From: a virus
Reading direction: 5' to 3' (one strand)
Virus record (IMG/VR): IMGVR_UViG_3300009155_002671
Location: 1-25,662 of that record
Length of the DNA stretch: 25,662 nt
Below, one piece after another: positions 19,533 to 25,662 of this stretch. Both the position numbers and the translations under genes were made by a program. The notes below the pieces were generated by a model. That model searched no databases and was not told where the DNA came from. It saw nothing but the letters and a program-made list of their open reading frames with translations. Numbering within the stretch: position 1 is the stretch's first letter; every line of letters starts with the position of its first letter.

Positions 19533-22500
19533 TTTATTTCCTTTATCATTAGGGTTCCATCTTCTAGTTTTGACAGAACGGGTTTGCTTTTCATTCCTTC
19601 ACGCATTCTTGATAAAACTTTTGTATACATTGTTGGGAATGCAATTGCTCTAGTTAATTGTTTATTTTTATCTGACATGACTATGTGGGCCATTGTTTTT
19701 CCAGCTTTAGTTTTATATGGACTAAAGTTAATAACTATTTGCTCGTCATCTTCCATGTCATATTCTTTTCTATATAGATAATCTACAAAAAGGTCTGATC
19801 CGTTTGGGTCCATGTCATTTATTTTAATATATCTAGCTATTCTATTATCTCCAACAAGAATAAAATACATTTGCCCAGTCTCTATTTGAGTTTGCTCATT
19901 ATGAAATAAACCTATAGATCCAGTTTCATCTACTAGCTCAACTCTTGCCCAGCCAGTTCCTCTTTTAATACTTTTAACCATACCAAACATTGGGAAAGAG
20001 CCTAAGTCATCAAACTCTTCAATTGGTTTTGCTTGTGCCTTAATTCTAGGTGGGATAGATTCTAAATTAAATGTAGGAATTCCTAAGTATTCGTAGTAGT
20101 TTTCTTTTTCCTTACCGTCTCTGAGATTGTCCTCGAAAGCAGAACCGCCAATAGCATTAAGAGCAGATACAGCCCTACTGTTAATCCCACTACCTTTCGT
20201 AGAGGCTTTTTGTACGAAATCGGAATAATTGGCATAAGGCCTTCTTTCTATAATTTTATTTGCAATGCTATCTGAAATAAATTTAACTTCAGCTAATCCA
20301 AATTGAATTGCGTTTTCCTTTAATGAAAAATAAAGTTCAGATTCATTAATGTGAGGCAGCAATACTTTAAGGTTTAATCTTTTAGCCTCAATTAAATATT
20401 CTGTTCTTTTGTCTTTATCATTTTCGTTTTTAAGAATTGAAAAAATAAATTCAAGAGGGTAATACTTTTTAAGCCAAGCCGTATAATAACTAAGCATGGA
20501 ATAAGCAACAGCATGACTACGATTAAAAGAGTAGCCAGCATGAGCCTCAAAGTCACTCCATAAAGACTGGGCCTTTTTCTCAGAAATGTGTTTTGAAGCC
20601 CCAGCAATAAACTGATCCTTGAATTGGTCGAATTCTTTTGCATCCTTTTTCTTTCCGATAATCTTGCGGACTTTATCAGCCTCTGACCAAGACATACCAC
20701 CTAAGTGTACGCAGGCCTGCATGACCTGCTCCTGATATATGATAACACCATATGTATTCTCGGTAAAAGGTTTCATAATTTCATGAACATACGATACCGC
20801 TTCTTCTCCATGTTTTCGTTTAATATAGGAGGCTCCTACGGTATTCATTGCTCCTGGGCGTACTAGGGCGTTTGAAGCAGCAAGATCTTCAAATTTATCA
20901 ACACCCATTTTAATTAATAGATTTGTGTAAGGGGTTGCTTCTGCCTGGAACACTCCTTTTGTGTATCCCTCGCTTAGCACCTTATAAACTTCTTTATCGT
21001 CCATGGATAAACTTGATAAAAATATATCCTTGTTGTGTCTTTCTTTAATAGCTTTTATCGTGTCTGAAATAACGGAAAGTGTTTTTAGCCCTAATGCGTC
21101 TAGTTTAATTAGCCCGATATCTGCAACCGTATCCATGTCGTATGCAACTACTGGTATGCGTCCAGAAACTTGATCTTGTGCGTCTGCCCTTGATTCTATC
21201 GGTGCAAAATTTCTAAGGTCATCTTTAGCAACAACAACACCAGCAGCATGAACACCAACGCTTCTAATTTTGCCACGCAGTCTTTCTGCTAGCCATGTCA
21301 CTTCTGGATACTTCATTCTAAATTCTTTAGTGTTTGGAGATTCCATATAGTCTTCAAAAGTATCAATTGATTTTAGTGCACGATTTACGTCTTGTAGTGG
21401 AACCATAAATACACGGGCTGCGTCTCTAATAACGCCTTTGTCTTTAAAATATGTATATGTAGAAATTGATGCTACGTGTTTAAATTTTTTCTTAAGATAA
21501 TCCTTAACCTCTTTACGGCGACGGTCTTCAAAATCTGTGTCGATATCTGGGAAGTCATTTCGCTCTGGATTAATGAATCGGAAAAACAATAGGTCATATT
21601 CTATTGGGTCTACATCGGTAATTCCTAATGCATAACAAACTAAAGATCCTGCAGCAGAGCCACGTCCAGGCCCAACCATAATACCATTTTCTTTAGCCCA
21701 ATTAATCATATCTGCAACAACTAAGAAATAGGAGGCAAAATTTTTATCTTTAATAATCTCAAGCTCTTCTATAAGCCTTTGGTCATATACGTCATTTCCC
21801 AGCCAGCTCTCTCTCAGGCGTAGCCTTTCTAGGCCTTCAAAGGCCATATCAGACAGCTTTTGGTCGGCGTTGGTCTTTGGGATAGGGAGCAGGTCTAAAC
21901 CCCTGTTAAAATCGTATTCTCCAATTTTTTCTGCTATCTCCGTGGTATTTTCATAAATGTCTATTCGTTGAATTCCAGCCTTATTAAAATCAGATTCAAT
22001 TTCTGATCTGGACTGTATAAATAAATTATAGTCTTGGAATGAAATTCTACGGTCAGGATAAAGATAATTAAATCTATCTAACATGTTATTCATGTTTCTA
22101 GACATTTCAAAATCTGCTTCTTTATCAGACTTGGGTGAGGTAGATAGAATTAGCATGGCTTCTTCTAAAATTTTATCTTCGCCTTTGGCAAAATGAGCAT
22201 CTCCAGTTGCAACTGGTTTAATTCCTAGTTCATCTGCTAGCTTTAATAAGTTTTCATTTATTTCTTTGGGGTTATGAGATTGAACTTCAATGTAAAAATC
22301 TTCGCCAAAAGTTTTCTTAAAATCTTTAAGAATAATTTTCGCTTCCTCAAATTCTCCCTTTTCAATACACTTACTAATAAGTCCATTAAGGCATCCAGAA
22401 AGAACAATAATATCTTTTGCATATTCTTTTAAAATCTCCATATCAATACGTGGCTTGTGATAGAAGCCTTCGTTCCATGCAATTTCTTGCAAACTATTAA

Positions 22501-22810
22501 TATTCTTTAATCCATTTTGGTTTTTTGCTAATAAAATAATATGATTATAGGCTTGAATACTTTTATCTGTTTTAGATGACCTATCGAATCTATCCGTTGG
22601 GGATATGTAGGCTTCTACTCCAAGAATTGGCTTAATGCCTAATTCTTTTGCAGCAATTTGCATTTCACGGTGTGATGATAGTGTGCCATGGTCTGTAATA
22701 GCAATAGCTGTTTGTCCAGCATCTAATGCCGCTTGGCATAACTCTTTTGGAGAATTAAGTCCATCCATTAAAGAGTAATAACTGTGAACGTGTAGGTGTG
22801 TAAAACTCAT
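19529..22810 (-). CDS. dnaE: DNA polymerase III alpha subunit (DnaE family) with PHP domain
   Basis: The replicative polymerase, 1093 aa. I start it at ATG 22810 (M-S-F-T-H-L-H-V-H-S), which overlaps the preceding TAA as TAATG; a TTG 18 bases earlier would add six non-conserved residues. The PHP domain (about 1-270) keeps the metal motifs H-L-H-V-H (5-9), T-D-H-G (39-42), V-E-A-Y (65-68) and T-G-D-A-H (202-206), so proofreading by PHP is possible. The palm shows P-G-R-G-S-A-A-G-S and P-D-I-D-T-D-F with catalytic Asp422/Asp424; later come V-G-V-H-A-A-G, R-P-G-A-M, S-F-N-R-S-H-A and an OB-like R-V-E-L-V-D-E-T-G-S-I. It is a little shorter than bacterial DnaE (about 1160 aa). No separate epsilon subunit is encoded in the window. 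Confidence 0.95.
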   Translation of the reverse strand: MSFTHLHVHSYYSLMDGLNSPKELCQAALDAGQTAIAITDHGTLSSHREMQIAAKELGIKPILGVEAYISPTDRFDRSSKTDKSIQAYNHIILLAKNQNGLKNINSLQEIAWNEGFYHKPRIDMEILKEYAKDIIVLSGCLNGLISKCIEKGEFEEAKIILKDFKKTFGEDFYIEVQSHNPKEINENLLKLADELGIKPVATGDAHFAKGEDKILEEAMLILSTSPKSDKEADFEMSRNMNNMLDRFNYLYPDRRISFQDYNLFIQSRSEIESDFNKAGIQRIDIYENTTEIAEKIGEYDFNRGLDLLPIPKTNADQKLSDMAFEGLERLRLRESWLGNDVYDQRLIEELEIIKDKNFASYFLVVADMINWAKENGIMVGPGRGSAAGSLVCYALGITDVDPIEYDLLFFRFINPERNDFPDIDTDFEDRRRKEVKDYLKKKFKHVASISTYTYFKDKGVIRDAARVFMVPLQDVNRALKSIDTFEDYMESPNTKEFRMKYPEVTWLAERLRGKIRSVGVHAAGVVVAKDDLRNFAPIESRADAQDQVSGRIPVVAYDMDTVADIGLIKLDALGLKTLSVISDTIKAIKERHNKDIFLSSLSMDDKEVYKVLSEGYTKGVFQAEATPYTNLLIKMGVDKFEDLAASNALVRPGAMNTVGASYIKRKHGEEAVSYVHEIMKPFTENTYGVIIYQEQVMQACVHLGGMSWSEADKVRKIIGKKKDAKEFDQFKDQFIAGASKHISEKKAQSLWSDFEAHAGYSFNRSHAVAYSMLSYYTAWLKKYYPLEFIFSILKNENDKDKRTEYLIEAKRLNLKVLLPHINESELYFSLKENAIQFGLAEVKFISDSIANKIIERRPYANYSDFVQKASTKGSGINSRAVSALNAIGGSAFEDNLRDGKEKENYYEYLGIPTFNLESIPPRIKAQAKPIEEFDDLGSFPMFGMVKSIKRGTGWARVELVDETGSIGLFHNEQTQIETGQMYFILVGDNRIARYIKINDMDPNGSDLFVDYLYRKEYDMEDDEQIVINFSPYKTKAGKTMAHIVMSDKNKQLTRAIAFPTMYTKVLSRMREGMKSKPVLSKLEDGTLMIKEIK

Positions 22811-23016
22811 TAGTAACCGCCTAAGCAAATATTTCTTGTGTGATAAAGTCTGGTTTTTATTATTGTTTTTTTACTTGGAGCAAACATAAATTCTGAACAT
22901 GTTGAGCATTTAAAACTCCACTCTTTAGAAAAATAATCATATGTTGAACCAACACAGTTTATGTTTCTATTTCTTACAAAAGTGGCAAATGGATCTGGTA
23001 TCTCATAAGTTATCAT
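22810..23016 (-). CDS. 68-aa Cys-containing protein, first gene of the DnaE operon
   Basis: A small protein with Cys21 in N-I-N-C-V-G, then K-C-S-T-C-S (36-41) and a later Cys64, giving a possible four-Cys zinc site, with a basic C-terminal half (P-S-K-K-T-I-I-K-T-R). The fold is unknown. The ATG at 23016 lies exactly where a transcript from the promoter at 23023-23051 should start, so it is predicted to be leaderless, and no Shine-Dalgarno is present. The stop overlaps the DnaE ATG. A zinc-ribbon partner of the polymerase is a possibility. Confidence 0.68.
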   Translation of the reverse strand: MITYEIPDPFATFVRNRNINCVGSTYDYFSKEWSFKCSTCSEFMFAPSKKTIIKTRLYHTRNICLGGY

Positions 23017-23022
23017 ATATGG

Positions 23023-23051
23023 ATTCTACTAAATAAAACTAGGGGTGGCAA
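23023..23051 (-). promoter_or_regulatory. Promoter for the 68-aa/DnaE operon, nested in a terminator
   Basis: TTGCCA (23051-23046), 17 bases, TAGAAT (23028-23023), each one mismatch from consensus. The -35 lies in the loop and 3' arm of the terminator hairpin, and the -10 follows its U-tract. The predicted start coincides with the A of the ATG at 23016. Confidence 0.6.
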
Positions 23052-23062
23052 TAGCCACCCCT
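23029..23062 (-). terminator. Rho-independent terminator after the SSB gene
   Basis: In minus-strand sense a 9-bp stem AGGGGTGGC/GCCACCCCT with a TATT loop is followed by AGTTTTATTT. It lies 13 bases after the SSB stop and separates SSB transcription from the DnaE operon, which has its own promoter here. Confidence 0.9.
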
Positions 23063-23075
23063 GAGTCTATTTAAT

Positions 23076-23741
23076 TTACCACTCTACGCTACCTGTTGCG
23101 TTTGATGGCTCTTCTCCACCTTCACCATTAAAGAAGGCTTCTTGCTCTGTATAGGGTAGGTCACGAACTGCAACCTTTTCCAATTCATACAATTCCAGTC
23201 CAGATGAATCAAATGGTTTTTCATCTTTGGCAAGAGGGATTGATGTATAACTGGTGTCTGTCTTTGTGCCTGTACGCTTAATGCGCCACACTAAATTTGA
23301 TATGCTACCCATTTCGCCAGCATATTCAATTAATGTAGGAGTAATAGTCTTTCCGCTACTACCCTGAGACAAGATGGCAACATATGGATCTTCTTTACCA
23401 TCATCTACAAGAACATTGATGTATAGGCGAGAACGGCCTTTCCATCCTGCTTTGTAATCTTTACGATGTTGTTCACATCCCCAACATTTTCCTTGATCGT
23501 CAATTGTACATAAAGCTTTGCGCTTATAGTCTTTTGGGTTCGTGTGTTCTACTGCAATAAATCCCAAACTATTTTTTTCATTATAGTGGGGAGAGTCAGG
23601 ATCTAATTCCTGAAGAAATCTAATTTTAACACTTTCTGCGTCATCCAATTTAACCCAACGTGCTCTTGAGCTATCTCCGCCAGATGATTGCGGTTTATCC
23701 ATTACCTTATTTAAATCTTTTAGTCCTTTTACTAGACCCAT
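23076..23741 (-). CDS. ssb: Single-stranded DNA-binding protein, T4 gp32-like/phage SSB type
   Basis: A 221-aa protein that coats single-stranded DNA at the fork. An N-terminal basic arm (M-G-L-V-K-G-L-K-D-L-N-K) precedes an OB-like region with K-I-R-F-L-Q-E-L-D-P-D. A zinc-site-like segment A-L-C-T-I-D-D-Q-G-K-C-W-G-C-E-Q-H (C-x7-C-x2-C-x2-H) and strands R-L-Y-I-N-V-L-V-D-D and V-A-I-L-S-Q-G-S-S-G-K-T-I follow, a pattern of gp32-like SSBs of phages. The C-terminus is acidic (N-G-E-G-G-E-E-P) and ends in aromatic W, the usual docking tail. The AGAGGAAATAAA leader gives a strong ribosome-binding site. It has its own promoter and a terminator, so it is made separately and probably in excess. 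Confidence 0.88.
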   Translation of the reverse strand: MGLVKGLKDLNKVMDKPQSSGGDSSRARWVKLDDAESVKIRFLQELDPDSPHYNEKNSLGFIAVEHTNPKDYKRKALCTIDDQGKCWGCEQHRKDYKAGWKGRSRLYINVLVDDGKEDPYVAILSQGSSGKTITPTLIEYAGEMGSISNLVWRIKRTGTKTDTSYTSIPLAKDEKPFDSSGLELYELEKVAVRDLPYTEQEAFFNGEGGEEPSNATGSVEW

Positions 23742-23764
23742 TTTATTTCCTCTTTTCTATAGTT

Positions 23765-23781
23765 GATGGTATAAATCCATC
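23765..23781 (-). promoter_or_regulatory. Leader hairpin of the SSB mRNA
   Basis: GATGG and CCATC form a 5-bp stem with an ATTTATA loop, flanked by GTT and AAC that can extend it past a 3-base bulge. It lies between the transcript start and the AGAGGAAA Shine-Dalgarno, which stays free. It resembles the hairpin leaders of the other TGATATAAT genes. Confidence 0.4.
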
Positions 23782-23790
23782 TGTAACTGT

Positions 23791-23799
23791 ATTATATCA
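23791..23799 (-). promoter_or_regulatory. Extended -10 promoter (TGATATAAT) for SSB
   Basis: The minus strand reads TG-A-TATAAT; the first three bases are the TGA stop of the primase. A weak AATACA lies 17 bases upstream. It is identical to the -10 elements of hsp20 and the exported-protein gene. Confidence 0.68.
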
Positions 23800-24795
23800 C
23801 AAGCTCCAGGATTTGTATTCTATATCAGAAACAGCGTTGTTAATACAAAGCTTAATTTCATCCTCAGTCATGTCTCCTGCATCTTTTGCATCATGAGGAT
23901 ATATCTTACCATAAGAATACGAAGCCCACAAGATGTCTTTATTTTTTAATTTACTAGAAATTGATATTCCTAATTCTCTGCCAGCCTGATCTGCGTCTGT
24001 CATTATTACTACTTTATTAAAATGTCTATTTAATAACTTTAAATTATCTGTGGATATGTGTCCGCCCAATGTGGCAATAACATTTGGGAATCCAGATTGA
24101 TGTATTCTTATTGCATCAAAACTAGATTCAACAATAATAACTTGATCACCAATTCTTTTTGCCCTATGTATATTAAATAGAGTTTTATTCTTAGGAAGGT
24201 TTGTGCTATTTTTAAATTTCTTTTCAGATATTGATCTGCCTACTAGTCCTACTGGAGTACCGTCTGGACTATGAACTGGGACAATAACCATGCCTTGTGC
24301 CTCAGAATATCCTAATTTAAAATAATTCATAGATTGTTCATTGATTCCACGAGACTCAAAATAATCTCTAGCGGGTTTATTTAAAGTTAATTCTAAAGAT
24401 AAGTCGTCAAGTTTTTTTTGATCAAACTCTACAAAATCTGGTTTATCTTCAAACATCTGACTTAGGGCTTCGTCAAAATTATCTAGTGCCTGTGACTCTT
24501 TTGATGTAATTAATCTAATAGCTTCAAAATCATTTTTACCTGCAATGCGTTTAACTAATTGAATTATGTTTCCAGTTTCTCCACATGACGGATTAAAGCA
24601 AAGCCATGCTCCATTTTCTTCGCTAATGTAAAAGCTAGGGCTATGAGTATTGTTATGAAATGGACAGTATAAAACCAAATTATTATTTGACTCGCTAATT
24701 ATCCTTAAACCAATTTCCTTTATAACAGATTTTATATGGCTGGGTGCATATTGCGTGGAACTAACTTGCCCTGTGTTATTCCCTCTGATTGCCAT
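23797..24795 (-). CDS. dnaG: DnaG-type DNA primase (CHC2 zinc finger and TOPRIM)
   Basis: Makes RNA primers for the replisome. About 332 aa. I start it at ATG 24795 (M-A-I-R-G-N-N), which has A-A-G-G-C-G-G upstream; the ATG at 24846 has no ribosome-binding site. The zinc finger is L-Y-C-P-F-H-N-N-T-H...W-L-C-F-N-P-S-C-G. The TOPRIM part shows V-I-I-V-E-S-S-F-D-A, A-T-L-G-G-H and V-I-M-T-D-A-D-Q-A-G-R-E (the catalytic D-x-D). The C-terminal helicase-binding domain of bacterial DnaG is missing, which fits a compact phage primase. It overlaps the 97-aa gene by 64 bases, and its stop is part of the SSB promoter. Confidence 0.92.
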   Translation of the reverse strand: MAIRGNNTGQVSSTQYAPSHIKSVIKEIGLRIISESNNNLVLYCPFHNNTHSPSFYISEENGAWLCFNPSCGETGNIIQLVKRIAGKNDFEAIRLITSKESQALDNFDEALSQMFEDKPDFVEFDQKKLDDLSLELTLNKPARDYFESRGINEQSMNYFKLGYSEAQGMVIVPVHSPDGTPVGLVGRSISEKKFKNSTNLPKNKTLFNIHRAKRIGDQVIIVESSFDAIRIHQSGFPNVIATLGGHISTDNLKLLNRHFNKVVIMTDADQAGRELGISISSKLKNKDILWASYSYGKIYPHDAKDAGDMTEDEIKLCINNAVSDIEYKSWSL

Positions 24796-25025
24796 GCTTT
24801 CCGCCTTCCTGTATATATACCATAAAGAGTCATTAAGAATCTCCATGTTGTACCAGTAAATTCTACCGAAAATGAGGTGTCTATGTCAAGTACCCTTGAA
24901 TATCCTTTGTCTCTCATTTTATGAGTTAGCATACTTTCATATTGATGTTTGAGCCTAATTATATCTGAGTCGTCTTTAAACTCTACATCTATATTAAATC
25001 TTTTAATTTGTTTGTGCTGGTACAT
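24732..25025 (-). CDS. 97-aa protein between helicase and primase genes, unknown function
   Basis: The protein has a basic N-terminus, a charged helix (H-Q-Y-E-S-M-L-T-H-K-M-R-D-K-G), and a strand region L-D-I-D-T-S-F-S-V-E-F then W-R-F-L-M-T-L-Y-G-I-Y-T-G-R-R-K-A-W-Q. It resembles short phage proteins found beside DnaB-like helicases, from memory, without an assigned role. It overlaps the helicase gene by 23 bases and the primase by 64 bases, so it is tied to both. It could be a primase-helicase adaptor or loader, as inference. Confidence 0.66.
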   Translation of the reverse strand: MYQHKQIKRFNIDVEFKDDSDIIRLKHQYESMLTHKMRDKGYSRVLDIDTSFSVEFTGTTWRFLMTLYGIYTGRRKAWQSEGITQGKLVPRNMHPAI

Positions 25026-25626
25026 AATCGTACAATTCTTTGATAATACCTCTGTTAATATCCCAATCTAAATGAAAGGCAAACTCAGTTCCGTGACGAT
25101 TCTTTCTTGAAACTATTTCAAATAAATTAGTTCCTGGGTGTCTATGAACTGCCATTGCCATATCAGCGTCATATTCAATTGCTTTTGACCAAGCAACTTG
25201 ACTCATCATTGGAGGATTTTCTTGATCAGAAATGTCATCGGCTGTAGCTGCAGTAATATCAATAACTGGTATATTATTTGTTACCGCTAGCAATTTAAAT
25301 TCACGAGATACGTTTCTATTACGCTCTACTTCAGAGTTGCTTCTTTTGTTATCATTAAATAGTTGATGATAATCTAAAATAACTAGGTCTGGTTTATGTT
25401 GATCTATCTTACCCTGAATAGTTGCTGGTGTTACATCTCCTGCTCCCTCGTTTGAAACCAACACAAAACTATTTTTTCCTTCAAACTTTTTCTGACCCCA
25501 TGATTTAAAGTCATCTATATTAATATCTCCTTTGGATAAATCGCTAGCTTTAAATAATCCAGAACCTAACATTGTATAAATACGGTCACGCATATTTTCT
25601 CGAGACATCTCGAGGGAAATAATCAT
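25003..25626 (-). CDS. dnaB: DnaB-like replicative helicase, C-terminal RecA-domain part (5' portion absent)
   Basis: 207 aa from ATG 25626: M-I-I-S-L-E-M-S (the strand and E-M that follow the Walker A helix), D-L-V-I-L-D-Y-H-Q-L (Walker B), a V-I-D-I-T-A-A sensor strand, S-K-A-I-E-Y-D-A-D, V-S-R-K-N-R-H-G-T and a C-terminal strand. It drives fork unwinding in the full enzyme. Walker A and the N-terminal half are not in the window. Upstream in the same frame the reading L-A-C-K-A-W-stop-Q-G-F-K-P runs into this protein, and a TAG at 25642-25644 interrupts what looks like continuous homology. Either the gene is broken or split, or the base is an edge error. AAGGA lies 9 bases before the ATG, so a short product could still be made. 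Confidence 0.8.
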   Translation of the reverse strand: MIISLEMSRENMRDRIYTMLGSGLFKASDLSKGDINIDDFKSWGQKKFEGKNSFVLVSNEGAGDVTPATIQGKIDQHKPDLVILDYHQLFNDNKRSNSEVERNRNVSREFKLLAVTNNIPVIDITAATADDISDQENPPMMSQVAWSKAIEYDADMAMAVHRHPGTNLFEIVSRKNRHGTEFAFHLDWDINRGIIKELYDYVPAQTN

Positions 25627-25662
25627 TGGCTTAAATCCTTGCTACCAAGCTTTGCATGCAAG

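Noticed and set aside
22811-22828. Longer DnaE start at a TTG
   Set aside because: The added residues are not conserved and overlap the 68-aa gene; the ATG at 22810 is coupled as TAATG and gives the usual PHP N-terminus.
24796-24846. Longer primase start at ATG 24846
   Set aside because: No ribosome-binding site, and it would increase the overlap with the 97-aa gene; ATG 24795 has AAGGCGG upstream.
25640-25662. AAGCTT and GCATGC near the end, reminiscent of a cloning polylinker
   Set aside because: The bases between the sites differ from the common polylinkers I know and the frame reads as plausible helicase sequence; six-base sites alone are not evidence.

Overview
The window is part of an AT-rich, tailed double-stranded DNA bacteriophage genome (Caudoviricetes). 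Every gene I can support lies on the minus strand, packed end to end with ATGA-type or slightly longer overlaps, so transcription runs from base 25662 towards base 1. Phage hallmarks are the large terminase subunit with a probable small subunit, a phage-encoded replisome, a CHAP endolysin with small membrane proteins, and a stand-alone tRNA. I cannot name the phage or host. Two promoters placed so that the mRNA would start at or almost on the ATG (leaderless), a DnaE polymerase with an intact-looking PHP domain, and an FmdB-type zinc ribbon are compatible with a low-G+C aquatic actinobacterial host, but this is only an inference.

Layout in transcription order. (1) 25662-19193, replication and recombination: DnaB-like helicase (5' part missing, with an in-frame TAG at the edge), a 97-aa protein, CHC2/TOPRIM primase, single-strand-binding protein, terminator, 68-aa Cys protein, DnaE polymerase, two small proteins and RecA. 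(2) 18201-14479, DNA processing: 2OG-Fe(II) oxygenase, zinc-ribbon protein, PD-(D/E)XK resolvase-like protein, two microproteins, a 115-aa protein, Cas4-like Fe-S nuclease, zinc-finger protein, RuvC-like resolvase and a 48-aa helix-turn-helix protein. (3) 14482-12865, sugar transfer: GT2-like glycosyltransferase, sugar-nucleotide nucleotidyltransferase and a DUF1599/Nmad1-like protein. (4) 12831-10261, packaging: TerS candidate, TerL and a small Cys protein. (5) 10271-5594, decoration or metabolism: SGNH-like protein, carbamoyltransferase, tRNA-CAU, acidic 104-aa protein, second SGNH-like protein and luciferase-like flavin monooxygenase. (6) 5512-4390, stress and nuclease: Hsp20, SNase-like nuclease and FmdB-like zinc ribbon. 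(7) 4317-604, cell envelope and lysis: a 699-aa exported protein with tandem PPAEEPPVIE repeats, a 57-aa membrane protein, a lipoprotein, a two-helix membrane protein, a CHAP endolysin and a 74-aa acidic protein. (8) 527-1: a third SGNH-like paralogue, cut by the window edge, with Glu where the catalytic Ser should be.

Regulation can be read from the sequence. One promoter class has clear -35 and -10 boxes: TTGACA/TATAAT before the partial SGNH gene, TTGACT/TATAAT before both the tRNA and terS, and TTGCCA/TAGAAT before the 68-aa/DnaE operon. A second class is an identical extended -10, TGATATAAT, before the exported protein, Hsp20 and SSB, and each copy is followed by a leader hairpin. The Hsp20 leader carries the best new candidate: a hairpin over the Shine-Dalgarno that contains a UCGCU motif and a G-G mismatch, the architecture of ROSE-type RNA thermometers. 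The SNase leader has two back-to-back hairpins with a competing pairing.

As a system, sugar activation (nucleotidyltransferase), sugar transfer (GT2), carbamoylation, SGNH esterase-like proteins and a flavin monooxygenase could together build or edit a glycan or small-molecule decoration on virion, DNA or host surface; the substrate is unknown. No gene-free stretch exceeds 300 bases. The longest gaps (4978-5104, 23742-23796, 4330-4389, 528-603) are taken up by promoters and leader structures, and 9210-9287 is AT-rich with no clear element.
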